Source of the DNA: Dehalococcoidia bacterium
GTDB taxonomy: Bacteria; Chloroflexota; Dehalococcoidia; GIF9; AB-539-J10
Direction: 5' to 3'
Length of the DNA: 17,514 nt
NCBI GenBank assembly: GCA_023229725.1
Contig: JALNYR010000045.1
Location: 1 to 17,514 of the forward strand
This document shows, one piece after another, positions 1-6,727 of this stretch. Each line of letters begins with the position of its first letter. Positions within the stretch are counted from its first letter, which is position 1. Under the pieces are notes generated by a model. That model was not told where the DNA came from and made no database searches. It saw only the letters and a list, made by a program, of their open reading frames with translations. The translations under genes and the position numbers were made by a program.

Positions 1-1
1 G

Positions 2-298
2 TGGCCAAGAGTGTCGGCAGAGGAGCTGGTGGGTAGCTGGGTTGTGACGGTCGACGCGTGCACGGCGACAGACTGCAGGTCCGACTCGATGACGTTCACC
101 GTGGGCACGTCCAGCCAGGCGATACTCCCCACCGCGACGATAACCATCCCCGCGCAGGCGGCCACGGCGCTGGACGCGCTGAAGGCGCTCAAGATGGCCC
201 AGGGGACGCTGGCGGTTGACCTCGCGTACGACGCTGATGGCAACGGCAGCGTGACGGCGGATGATGCTCAGCTCATCCTGAAGTGGGCCGTGCAGTAG
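2..298 (+). CDS. C-terminal part of a secreted dockerin-like / EF-hand protein (5' end outside window)
   Basis: The frame is open to the left edge, so the gene probably begins upstream of the window; the GTG at 11 has no clear ribosome binding site. The first third is a beta-rich stretch with two cysteines. The end resembles a dockerin: a helix (ALDALKALKMAQG) is followed by a 12-residue calcium-loop pattern DADGNGSVTADD (bases 230-265) and a second helix ending at the stop. Dockerin-type ends are known to dock onto cohesins or to stabilise extracellular proteins by binding calcium; which applies here cannot be told. Only one clear calcium loop is visible, whereas classical type I dockerins have two. 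The gene converges on the minus-strand gene ending at 313, with only 14 bp between. The main function of the protein is unknown because most of it lies outside. Confidence 0.7.
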   Translation, partial: WPRVSAEELVGSWVVTVDACTATDCRSDSMTFTVGTSSQAILPTATITIPAQAATALDALKALKMAQGTLAVDLAYDADGNGSVTADDAQLILKWAVQ

Positions 299-312
299 CG
301 AGTGCCGGAGTC

Positions 313-1692
313 TCAGCCCCCGTTCAGCCCGTTCAGGCGCTTCCCGTATTGCCAGAGGCACGACATCACCTGGCCGACGTCCTCCGCGCTGCGGTACACA
401 GGGATGATGCGCGTCATCGACTGGACCACGTCCATGCCCTCCGGCCGCGAGAAGTAGCAGATGCACATCGGTTTGCCGGTGTCGTGCTGTATCTCCTCCA
501 GCCGGCGCAGCAGGCGCTCTTCCGGTGGGAAAGGCCGGGAGTGGAGCCCGATGATTGCGCCGTCGATGGTATCCAGGTTCAGCACCGTGTCGGTGCACTT
601 GAGCAGCGGGTCAACGCGCAGGTCGGCGGCAAGGTCGATGGGATTCCTGAGTGACGCGAACGGGAGCGCGTCGGCCTCCTCGCGCAGTTTGCGCTGGAGC
701 ATGAAGTCGATTTCCGGCACCTTGAGGCCGTGCTCGGCGAGGAAGTCGGTGGTGGCGACGCCGAAGCCGCCGCTTGGCCCGATGATGGCGATGCGGTTGC
801 CCCGCAGCGGGGGCTGCATGTCGAACGCCATGGCCACGTTCAGAAGGTCGTGCGTCCGCGTGACCTGGATGACGCCGCACTGCTTGAACATCGCATCGTA
901 GATGGCGTTTGACCCGGCCAGTGCGCCGGTGTGCGACGCCGCCGCCCGGCTGCCGTCGTCCGTGCGCCCGAACTTCATGACGACCACGGGCTTTCTCCCG
1001 GCCACATCCTTTGCCACGCGCATGAACTTCTGAGCGTCGCGAAGGCTCTCGATGTAGCCCATGATGACGTGAGTGTCGTCGTCCTGCCCGAAGTACTCCA
1101 TGTAGTCGGCGAACTTGGTGACGGCCTCATTGCCGCTGCTGACGAAGGCGTTGAACGGAAGGTGCAGATGCAGGCCGTAGTTGAGTGTCGTCACACCGTA
1201 CGTGCCGCTCTGAGAGATGAACGAGAGGTGGCCCGGCTCGCTCTTCAGGGGCTCCATCGTTGCCACCAGACTCACCGGGAAGCTGCAGATGCCCATGCAG
1301 TTGGGACCGGCGGTCGGGATGCCCGCTTCCGCACACAGGGCGCGCACCTCCGCCTCCCGCTTCCGGCCCTCGATACCTGTCTCCCCGAAGCCCGCGGTGA
1401 TGATGATGATGCTCCGAACCCCTGTCTCCACGGCGTCCTTGACGGCGCCAAGGACGAAGGGGGCAGGGATGACGATGAAGGCCAGGTCGAGGCGCTCGGG
1501 GATGTCACGGAGCGAACGATACGACGGCGCGCCGAGCACGGTGGCGGCGTTCGGATTTACCGGGTAGACGCGGCCCTTGAATCCGCCGTGGGTGATGTTG
1601 TTGAACACCCCGTAGCCCCACTTGGTGGGGTCCTCTGAGGCTCCGACGACGGCGATGGACTCGGGCCGGAACATGGACGTCAACGGATGCAT
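313..1692 (-). CDS. Alpha-type NDP-forming acyl-CoA synthetase (CoA-binding plus succinyl-CoA-ligase-like domains), copy 1
   Basis: This 459-residue protein has the layout of the alpha part of ADP/NDP-forming acyl-CoA synthetases. A Rossmann CoA-binding domain (about 1-130, AVVGAS near 14-19) is followed by a flavodoxin-like succinyl-CoA-ligase domain (about 150-290) and a ligase-CoA domain (about 300-450, with GPSGGFG). His254 in SHTGALAG matches the phosphohistidine of the family. In known enzymes the alpha part turns acyl-CoA and phosphate into acyl-phosphate, and the His then carries phosphate to an ATP-grasp beta part that makes ATP. No beta part is fused here or encoded nearby. An AAGGAGA site lies 8 nt before the ATG, and all three paralogues begin about 8 residues before the same RPxSxAVVGAS motif, which supports the start. 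The acyl substrate is unknown; a role without nucleotide is also possible. Confidence 0.88.
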   Translation of the reverse strand: MHPLTSMFRPESIAVVGASEDPTKWGYGVFNNITHGGFKGRVYPVNPNAATVLGAPSYRSLRDIPERLDLAFIVIPAPFVLGAVKDAVETGVRSIIIITAGFGETGIEGRKREAEVRALCAEAGIPTAGPNCMGICSFPVSLVATMEPLKSEPGHLSFISQSGTYGVTTLNYGLHLHLPFNAFVSSGNEAVTKFADYMEYFGQDDDTHVIMGYIESLRDAQKFMRVAKDVAGRKPVVVMKFGRTDDGSRAAASHTGALAGSNAIYDAMFKQCGVIQVTRTHDLLNVAMAFDMQPPLRGNRIAIIGPSGGFGVATTDFLAEHGLKVPEIDFMLQRKLREEADALPFASLRNPIDLAADLRVDPLLKCTDTVLNLDTIDGAIIGLHSRPFPPEERLLRRLEEIQHDTGKPMCICYFSRPEGMDVVQSMTRIIPVYRSAEDVGQVMSCLWQYGKRLNGLNGG

Positions 1693-1825
1693 TGTCGCGT
1701 TCTCCTTGCGGCGACCGCCGGCAGAACCGGGCGGTCAGAGCGTTTCTCAGCGAAGCGCGCGGCTTGAGCGGAAGGGGGTGAGGCGAGCCTGCCACGTGTC
1801 GCAGGAAACGGCCGATACGGGCGGA

Positions 1826-1854
1826 ATTGTGGGCCATAAACGATGTGGGGTCAA
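1826..1854 (-). promoter_or_regulatory. Candidate promoter for acyl-CoA synthetase copy 1
   Basis: On the minus strand, TTGACC (1854-1849) and CACAAT (1831-1826) are 17 bp apart. They match the sigma-70 consensus at 5/6 and 4/6 positions and would start transcription about 125 bp before the ATG at 1692. The rest of the 213-bp gap 1694-1906 shows only the gene's ribosome binding site. The call is by eye. Confidence 0.35.
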
Positions 1855-1906
1855 GCGCAGTACGCGCACAGTGTGCGTGGCGGCGGAGAAGCGCCCTGCA
1901 GCAGGC

Positions 1907-3283
1907 TCATGCGCCGCAGCGCGCAAGGTACGCGCCGTACTGCGATAGACAGGCCATCACCTGCCCCACGTCCTCGGGCGAGCCATAGACAGGCAGCGAA
2001 TGCGTCATGGCCTGGATGGTCTCGACACCCTCGGGCCGCGCATAGAAGCAGATGGCCACCGGCTTCCCGGACTCCGTCTGCATGTGCTCCAGCCCGCGGA
2101 TGGTCTCTTCCAGGGGGGGATAGGGACTGGCCGGCAACGCCGCAATCGCACCATCGATGCAGGCCTGCTTCAGCGCGATTTCCACGCATGTGAGCAGTGG
2201 AGCGGACCGGAAGTCCGCTGCGAGGTCGATGGGATTCTGGAGCGATGCGTAGGCTCTCGTATCCGCCTCACGCCGGATGCGTTGCTGCAGTTCCTCGCTG
2301 AAGGTGGGGACCTCAAGGCCATGCTCTTCCAGGTAGTCGGTAGCCGCCACCGCGAATCCGCCGCTGGCGCCGATGATGGCGACGCGGTTGCCGTGCATGG
2401 GTGGCTGCACGGACAGAGCCAGCGCTACGTTCAGGAGGTCATGGGTTCTTGTCACCTCTATCACGCCGCATTGCCGGAAGACGGAGCTGTACACGGCGTG
2501 GGTGCCGGTGAGCGCACCGGTGTGAGAAGCCGCGGCCAGGGAGCCTTTGCGCGTGCGGCCGAACTTCATGACAACGACCGGCTTCCTCTTCGTCACTTCT
2601 CTCGCAATCCGGGCGAACCTCGCTCCGTCGCGCAGGCTCTCGATGTAGCCCATGATGACGCGGGTGTCCGGATCGTTGCCGAGGTGTTCGAGGTAGTCCG
2701 AGAACTGCGTGACTGCTTCGTTGCCGCTGCTCACGAATGTGTTGAAGTCAATGCCCATCTTCAGGCCGTAGTTGAGAGTGGTGACACCGTAGGTGCCGCT
2801 CTGTGAAATGAAGGAGACGGTGCCGGGGGCGCTCTTGAGGTCATTGAAGACTGCCGTCAGCTTCGCGGGGAAGTTGCAGATGCCCATGCAGTTCGGGCCG
2901 ACCATCGGTATGTTCGCCCTATTGCACAGCTCTGCAATCTCGGCCTGGATTCGCCTGCCGTTCTCGCCGGTCTCGCCGAATCCCGCCGTGATGATGACAA
3001 GGGAGCCCACGCCGGCGTCTATCGCCTCGCGCACGGTGTCCAGGACCAGGCTCGCGGGGATGATTATGACGGCGAGGTCGACACGCTCGGGGATGGCCCC
3101 GAGTGACGCGTAGCTCTTGAGGCCGAGCACCGTCTGAGCGTTCGGGTTGACGGGGTAGATGCGGCCCTCGTATCCGCCCCCGATGAGGTTCTTCAAGACC
3201 CTGTGGCCATGCTTGCTGGCGTCATCGGACGCGCCCACGACGGCCACGGACCGGGGGCGAAGAAGCGTGTCAAGACTCTGCAT
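1907..3283 (-). CDS. Alpha-type NDP-forming acyl-CoA synthetase, copy 2
   Basis: A 458-residue close paralogue of the neighbouring minus-strand genes, with the same three domains: CoA-binding (AVVGAS near 14-19), succinyl-CoA-ligase-like with His254 in SHTGALTG, and ligase-CoA (GASGGFAV). The stretches GPNCMGIC, FISQSGTYG and VVVMKFGRT are shared with the other copies. The start is placed at the ATG at 3283, with GGGAGA 7 nt upstream. A longer reading to 3334 would add a non-homologous tail and would run over the likely promoter. Like copies 1 and 3 it lacks the ATP-grasp part needed to make ATP in known enzymes. The substrate is unknown; divergence outside the core motifs suggests the copies may differ in acyl group or oligomer partner. 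Confidence 0.88.
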   Translation of the reverse strand: MQSLDTLLRPRSVAVVGASDDASKHGHRVLKNLIGGGYEGRIYPVNPNAQTVLGLKSYASLGAIPERVDLAVIIIPASLVLDTVREAIDAGVGSLVIITAGFGETGENGRRIQAEIAELCNRANIPMVGPNCMGICNFPAKLTAVFNDLKSAPGTVSFISQSGTYGVTTLNYGLKMGIDFNTFVSSGNEAVTQFSDYLEHLGNDPDTRVIMGYIESLRDGARFARIAREVTKRKPVVVMKFGRTRKGSLAAASHTGALTGTHAVYSSVFRQCGVIEVTRTHDLLNVALALSVQPPMHGNRVAIIGASGGFAVAATDYLEEHGLEVPTFSEELQQRIRREADTRAYASLQNPIDLAADFRSAPLLTCVEIALKQACIDGAIAALPASPYPPLEETIRGLEHMQTESGKPVAICFYARPEGVETIQAMTHSLPVYGSPEDVGQVMACLSQYGAYLARCGA

Positions 3284-3305
3284 CGTGCTGTCTCCCAGGT
3301 GCGGT

Positions 3306-3334
3306 AGTGTGTCCCCTGCTGCTGTTCGTGTCAA
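3306..3334 (-). promoter_or_regulatory. Candidate promoter for acyl-CoA synthetase copy 2
   Basis: On the minus strand a perfect TTGACA (3334-3329) is followed after 17 bp by CACACT (3311-3306). This resembles the TTGACC-N17-CACAAT arrangement before copy 1. Transcription would start near 3300, just upstream of the ribosome binding site for the ATG at 3283, and this supports the shorter start. The -10 match is weak. Confidence 0.35.
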
Positions 3335-3403
3335 CGGCCTTGACGGATACGGTGCCGGACGGCGGGGTCCGGAGCCGTCCGGGGAGTCGCCGTTCAGGTG
3401 AGG

Positions 3404-4792
3404 CTACGAAGGAAACGTGCCTGTCCGGCGGCGGTAGTCGGCATAGTCCGCCATTGCGGCCATGACCCGGCAGATCTCCTCCGGCGTGCCGTAGACCGGC
3501 AGCCACGTGAGGCTCTGGACGAGTTCGGCGCCGCGACGACTGCCGTAGTAGCAGAGCAGGAGAGGCTTGCCGCTCTCCCGCTGGATGCTCTCGAGCCTGC
3601 GGAGAGTCTCGTCCGCCGGCGGCAGCGGCCACGACCACATGCCCATGAGGACGGCGTCGATACCCGGGTCGTGCAGGACCATCTCGACGCAGTTCATCAG
3701 GTAAGGAGGACGCGTCTCAGCGCTGATGTCGACGGGGTTCCTCACGGACGCGAACGGGGGTACCTTCACGTCGCAACGTATGCGGTTCTGCAATTCAGCG
3801 CTGAACTCAGGCACCTCGAGGCCCAGCTCGTTGCAGTAGTCGGCGGCTGCCACGGCGAAGCCGCCGCTGATGCCGGCGATGGCGATGCGCCGTCCCTTCG
3901 GCAGAGGCTGCGTGCGAAAAGCGGTCGCCACGTTGAGCAGGTCCTGGGTGCGGGTGACTTCGATGACGCCGCACTGCTTGAAGGCGGCCCTGTAGACGTC
4001 GTGCGAGCCGGCCAGGGCGCCGGTGTGGGATGCAGCCGCGCGCTTGCCGGCGCCCGTGCGGCCGAACTTCATGACGACGACCGGCTTCTTCTTCGACACT
4101 TCCTTCGCCACGGATACGAATCGGGAAGCATCCTTGAGGCTCTCGATGTAGCCGATGATGACGCGTGTGGCAGGGTCGTCGCCGAGGTACTCGAGGTAGT
4201 CCGAGAACTTCGTGACGGCCTCGTTGCCGCTGCTGACGAACTTGCTGAACCCCACGCCAGTGACAAGTCCCTGGTTGAGCGTGCTGATGCCGTAGGTGCC
4301 GCTCTGGGAGATGAACGAGACGTCTCCCGGCTCTCCCTTGAGGGTGTCCATCGTCATGGTGCCGATGACGTGCGAGGAGAAGCATACGACCCCCATGCAG
4401 TTGGGGCCCACGGCCGGGATTCCGGCCTGCGTGCAGAGCTTCCGTATTTCCGCCTCGACATCGAGTCCATCCGGACTGACCTCGCTGAAGCCCGCGGTGA
4501 TGATGACGATGCCCTTCACGCCGGCGGCGATACAGTCCTTCACCGACTCCAGCACGGCCTTCGCGGGGATGACGATGAAGGCCAGTTCCACCGGTTCGGG
4601 CAGGTCGCGCATCGTGGGGTAGGCCTTGCGGCCGAGGACGGTGGCGATGTTGGGGTTGACACCGTAGATGGGGCCGGCGTATCCGGCGTCGATGATGCTC
4701 TGCATCACCCTGTTTCCGTACTTGGTGCGGTCATCGGAGGCGCCGATGACGGCGACAGAACGAGGCTCGAAAAGACAGGCAAGCTTGCTCAT
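3404..4792 (-). CDS. Alpha-type NDP-forming acyl-CoA synthetase, copy 3
   Basis: A 462-residue paralogue of the two downstream minus-strand genes. It has the CoA-binding domain (AVIGAS near 14-19), the ligase-like domain with His256 in SHTGALAG, and the ligase-CoA domain (GISGGFAV). A short insertion before the ligase-like domain shifts its numbering by two. The chosen ATG gives MSKLACLFEPRSVAV, aligning with the starts of the other copies; the upstream in-frame ATG at 4882 would add 30 residues with no counterpart. AGGAG lies about 12 nt upstream, a rather long spacing. No ATP-grasp part is present. The gene is divergent from the acetate-kinase-like gene across a 234-bp region, so the two may be co-regulated. 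Succinyl-CoA synthetase alpha is a less likely reading because such proteins are only about 290 residues long. Confidence 0.88.
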   Translation of the reverse strand: MSKLACLFEPRSVAVIGASDDRTKYGNRVMQSIIDAGYAGPIYGVNPNIATVLGRKAYPTMRDLPEPVELAFIVIPAKAVLESVKDCIAAGVKGIVIITAGFSEVSPDGLDVEAEIRKLCTQAGIPAVGPNCMGVVCFSSHVIGTMTMDTLKGEPGDVSFISQSGTYGISTLNQGLVTGVGFSKFVSSGNEAVTKFSDYLEYLGDDPATRVIIGYIESLKDASRFVSVAKEVSKKKPVVVMKFGRTGAGKRAAASHTGALAGSHDVYRAAFKQCGVIEVTRTQDLLNVATAFRTQPLPKGRRIAIAGISGGFAVAAADYCNELGLEVPEFSAELQNRIRCDVKVPPFASVRNPVDISAETRPPYLMNCVEMVLHDPGIDAVLMGMWSWPLPPADETLRRLESIQRESGKPLLLCYYGSRRGAELVQSLTWLPVYGTPEEICRVMAAMADYADYRRRTGTFPS

Positions 4793-4890
4793 CGTGCGAT
4801 ATCTCTCCTGGCAAGCGGCGTGGTGTGGCGTCGCGTTTGTGGTGCAGTCGGAGGGCGAGGCGAACACCCGGGCCTCCGGCAACAGTGCCT

Positions 4891-4919
4891 ATCCTACTAC
4901 AGCCGCTCGGACGAGCCAA
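4891..4919 (-). promoter_or_regulatory. Candidate promoter for acyl-CoA synthetase copy 3
   Basis: On the minus strand TTGGCT (4919-4914) and TAGGAT (4896-4891) are 17 bp apart, each matching the consensus at 4/6. A perfect 10-bp palindrome, TCGTATACGA (4927-4936), sits 7 bp upstream of the -35 box and could be a regulator site. Both calls are by eye. Confidence 0.35.
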
Positions 4920-4994
4920 GAATGTGTCGTATACGATCATGGAGCGCGGCGCGGGTCCAGGACGGTCGAGTCATCTCCGCGCAGCCTGCGGCAA

Positions 4995-5003
4995 TGCTAG
5001 AAT
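4995..5003 (+). promoter_or_regulatory. Possible extended -10 element for the acetate-kinase-like gene
   Basis: TGCTAGAAT fits an extended -10 (TG-n-TAGAAT) about 24 bp before the ATG at 5027. No convincing -35 box lies at the right distance, so this is weak. Confidence 0.22.
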
Positions 5004-5026
5004 CGCGTTGCCCGCGAGGAGTCAGA

Positions 5027-6223
5027 ATGGCAACAGCCAGCATAGCCCCGGATGAAGCATCGGTGCTTGTGTTCAACGTCGGCAGCTCGTCGCTCACGTT
5101 CAAGCTTTACCGTCACTCGCAGGTGACCCTTCGTGGCAAGTGCCACCGGGTTGGCGTGAAGAGCAGGGAGCCCGCGTTCATGGAGGCGCACGACGGGGAG
5201 ACGCACGCCCGGCTGGAGGTGGGACTGGCCGACCACGTGGAAGCTGCCGGACGGGTGTTCGACTATCTTGCCGCCGGCGGTTTCGGGGTGGACGCCGTGG
5301 GGCACCGGTTCGGCGATGGCGGCGGGCACTTCGAACGGGGCACGGTCGTCACTGCGCAGACACGGCCGCTGCTGGACCAGTGTGCGCCGCTGGCTCCGCT
5401 GCACAACGTGGCAGTGCTGGCGATGATAGACCTCGTGAGGCGGCGGCTTGGTGACATCCCACAGTACGTGGTTTTCGATTCCACGTTCCACGCGGGGCTG
5501 CCGGACGTAGCGCGGGCATACGCTCTGCCCGAGGTGCTGGCGGAGAAGTACCGCAAGCATGGCTTCCACGGGCTGTCGTATGCGGATGTCATGGAGAAGG
5601 CGATGTGGTACCTGGGTGAGTCCCACTTCAAGGCGGTGGCGCTGCACCTGGGCACCGGCGGTTCGAGCGCTTGCGCCATCGTGGACGGTCGTTCCGTGGA
5701 CACATCGATGGGCTACTCGCCGCTGCAGGGGCTGGTGATGAACACACGCTGCGGCGACCTCGACCCCGGCATCATCATCCAGCTCCTGCGCGACGGGCAT
5801 GACGTGGACGACCTGACGCGCCTGCTGCACCGCGAGAGCGGCCTCTACGGGCTGAGCGGCGGCCTGTCGAGCGACATACGCGACCTCATCGCGGTCATGG
5901 ACAACGAACCCCGGGCCCGTCTGGCCGTCGACCTGTACGTCTACCGCGTCAGGCAGTACATCGGGTCGTACACCGCCGTGATGAACGGCCTCGACGTGCT
6001 CATCTTCACCGACGACGTGGGGCTGCGCGTGCCGCAGGTGCGAAGCGCTGTGTGTCACGACCTTGACTGCCTTGGCGTGCACCTGGACGAGGAGCGCAAC
6101 CGCCTCGCAGGCCCGGACCGGATCGAACCTCTCCACGTTGAAGGTTCGCGCGTGCGCATCCTTGCCGTCCCCAACGACGAGGAGAGCGCCATCTACTCGG
6201 AAGGGCTCGCACTGCTCGCGTAG
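5027..6223 (+). CDS. Divergent acetate/propionate kinase family protein
   Basis: At 398 residues this is the usual length for an acetate kinase (ASKHA fold), an enzyme that interconverts acyl-phosphate plus ADP with carboxylate plus ATP. Conserved core residues are visible: Asn17 in NVGSSS, Arg94 in GHR, His126 in LHN, Asp151 in FDSTFH, His181 in FHG, His207 in HLG, and Arg241 in TRCGDLDP; the C-terminal VPNDEE also fits. Several motifs are altered. VVHGGE is replaced by FGDGGG, HLGNGSS by HLGTGGSS, HGTSH by HGLSY, and the C-terminal GIGENS loop, which carries the Mg-binding Glu in known enzymes, reads DVGLRV. Substrate or phosphoryl donor may therefore differ, or activity may be weak. GAGGAG lies 5 nt before the ATG. 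The open frame continues upstream only as the antisense of the acyl-CoA synthetase gene. Its divergence from three acyl-CoA synthetase genes suggests a shared acyl-phosphate pathway. Confidence 0.85.
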   Translation: MATASIAPDEASVLVFNVGSSSLTFKLYRHSQVTLRGKCHRVGVKSREPAFMEAHDGETHARLEVGLADHVEAAGRVFDYLAAGGFGVDAVGHRFGDGGGHFERGTVVTAQTRPLLDQCAPLAPLHNVAVLAMIDLVRRRLGDIPQYVVFDSTFHAGLPDVARAYALPEVLAEKYRKHGFHGLSYADVMEKAMWYLGESHFKAVALHLGTGGSSACAIVDGRSVDTSMGYSPLQGLVMNTRCGDLDPGIIIQLLRDGHDVDDLTRLLHRESGLYGLSGGLSSDIRDLIAVMDNEPRARLAVDLYVYRVRQYIGSYTAVMNGLDVLIFTDDVGLRVPQVRSAVCHDLDCLGVHLDEERNRLAGPDRIEPLHVEGSRVRILAVPNDEESAIYSEGLALLA

Positions 6224-6247
6224 TTCGTGGTAGACACCAACCGTCGT

Positions 6248-6276
6248 TTGACAGGCGGACAGGCCGTCGATAATAT
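6248..6276 (+). promoter_or_regulatory. Promoter of the first arsenic unit
   Basis: A perfect TTGACA (6248-6253) is followed after 17 bp by TAATAT (6271-6276); GATAAT at 6269 is an alternative -10. Transcription would start near 6283, about 37 nt before arsR1. This is the clearest promoter in the window. Confidence 0.65.
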
Positions 6277-6296
6277 ATGCAGACTTGTGTATATAT
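6273..6296 (+). promoter_or_regulatory. Candidate ArsR operator, 24-bp inverted repeat
   Basis: Two 12-base half-sites abut without a spacer: ATATATGCAGAC and the reverse complement of ATATATACACAA. They match at 9 of 12 positions. The dyad covers the end of the -10 box and the likely transcription start, where an ArsR/SmtB repressor would block RNA polymerase. Placement directly before arsR1 fits autoregulation; binding itself is inferred. Confidence 0.5.
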
Positions 6297-6319
6297 GAAT
6301 CTGTCACTGCGGGAGACTC

Positions 6320-6712
6320 ATGGATGAACTGGTGAAGGCGGCGAGGTGTCTGAGCGACCCGACGCGGGTGCGGGTGCTGCACCTGCTGATGCAGCGCGAG
6401 TGCTGCGTTTGCGAGGTGATGGATGTGCTGGACATCTCGCAAGTGAACGCCTCCCGGTGCTGCAACGCACTGAAGGAGGCCGGCTTCCTCGAGATGCGGA
6501 AGGACGGGCGCTGGAAGCACTACTCCGTTGACCGCACGGGAGCGTCCGTCGCCATCAGAGACTTGCTGGAGGCGGTCGCGCACACAGCCACCGATGACGA
6601 GGTGGCCCTCGAAGACCGTCGCCGGCTGGCGCTGGCGCGAAGGCGTTCACAGGTGGCCAGTGAAGGCAAGCCCCTGCGAGATGTGCCTCTTGCGCGATTC
6701 CACGCTGTCTGA
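6320..6712 (+). CDS. arsR: ArsR-family metalloid-responsive repressor (ArsR1)
   Basis: This 130-residue winged-helix protein is of normal ArsR size. The N-terminus carries the family signature (LSDPTRVRVLHLL) and then ECCVCEV, which corresponds to the ELCVCDL motif where E. coli-type ArsR binds As(III) or Sb(III); here the cysteines are 28, 29 and 31. The DNA-reading helix contains SRCCNALKEAG, with two more cysteines (47 and 48) where relatives often have SRHL. The wing follows (KDGRWKHYSV), then a basic tail. In the family, metalloid binding releases the repressor from DNA. GGGAGA lies 3-4 nt before the ATG, a short spacing. It opens a run of eight same-strand transport and thiol genes and is probably autoregulated through the 24-bp dyad just upstream. 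Confidence 0.87.
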   Translation: MDELVKAARCLSDPTRVRVLHLLMQRECCVCEVMDVLDISQVNASRCCNALKEAGFLEMRKDGRWKHYSVDRTGASVAIRDLLEAVAHTATDDEVALEDRRRLALARRRSQVASEGKPLRDVPLARFHAV

Positions 6713-6727
6713 GGAGAGGATTTGTAG

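Noticed and set aside
1865..1877. Hairpin-like CGCACA/TGTGCG between acyl-CoA synthetase copies 1 and 2
   Set aside because: The loop would be a single base and no T-run follows on the minus strand, so it is not a credible terminator.
4927..4936. TCGTATACGA palindrome as a proven operator
   Set aside because: It is only 10 bp, no regulator gene is adjacent, and a short palindrome can occur by chance; it is mentioned only with the neighbouring promoter.
3398..5026. Long plus-strand open frame leading into the acetate-kinase-like gene
   Set aside because: It is the antisense of acyl-CoA synthetase copy 3, whose motifs are unmistakable. The kinase domain starts only after the ATG at 5027, which has its own ribosome site.
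4997..6583. 528-codon minus-strand open frame
   Set aside because: It lies antisense to the kinase and arsR1 genes, is His/Val/Arg-rich without domains, and results from high-GC codon bias.
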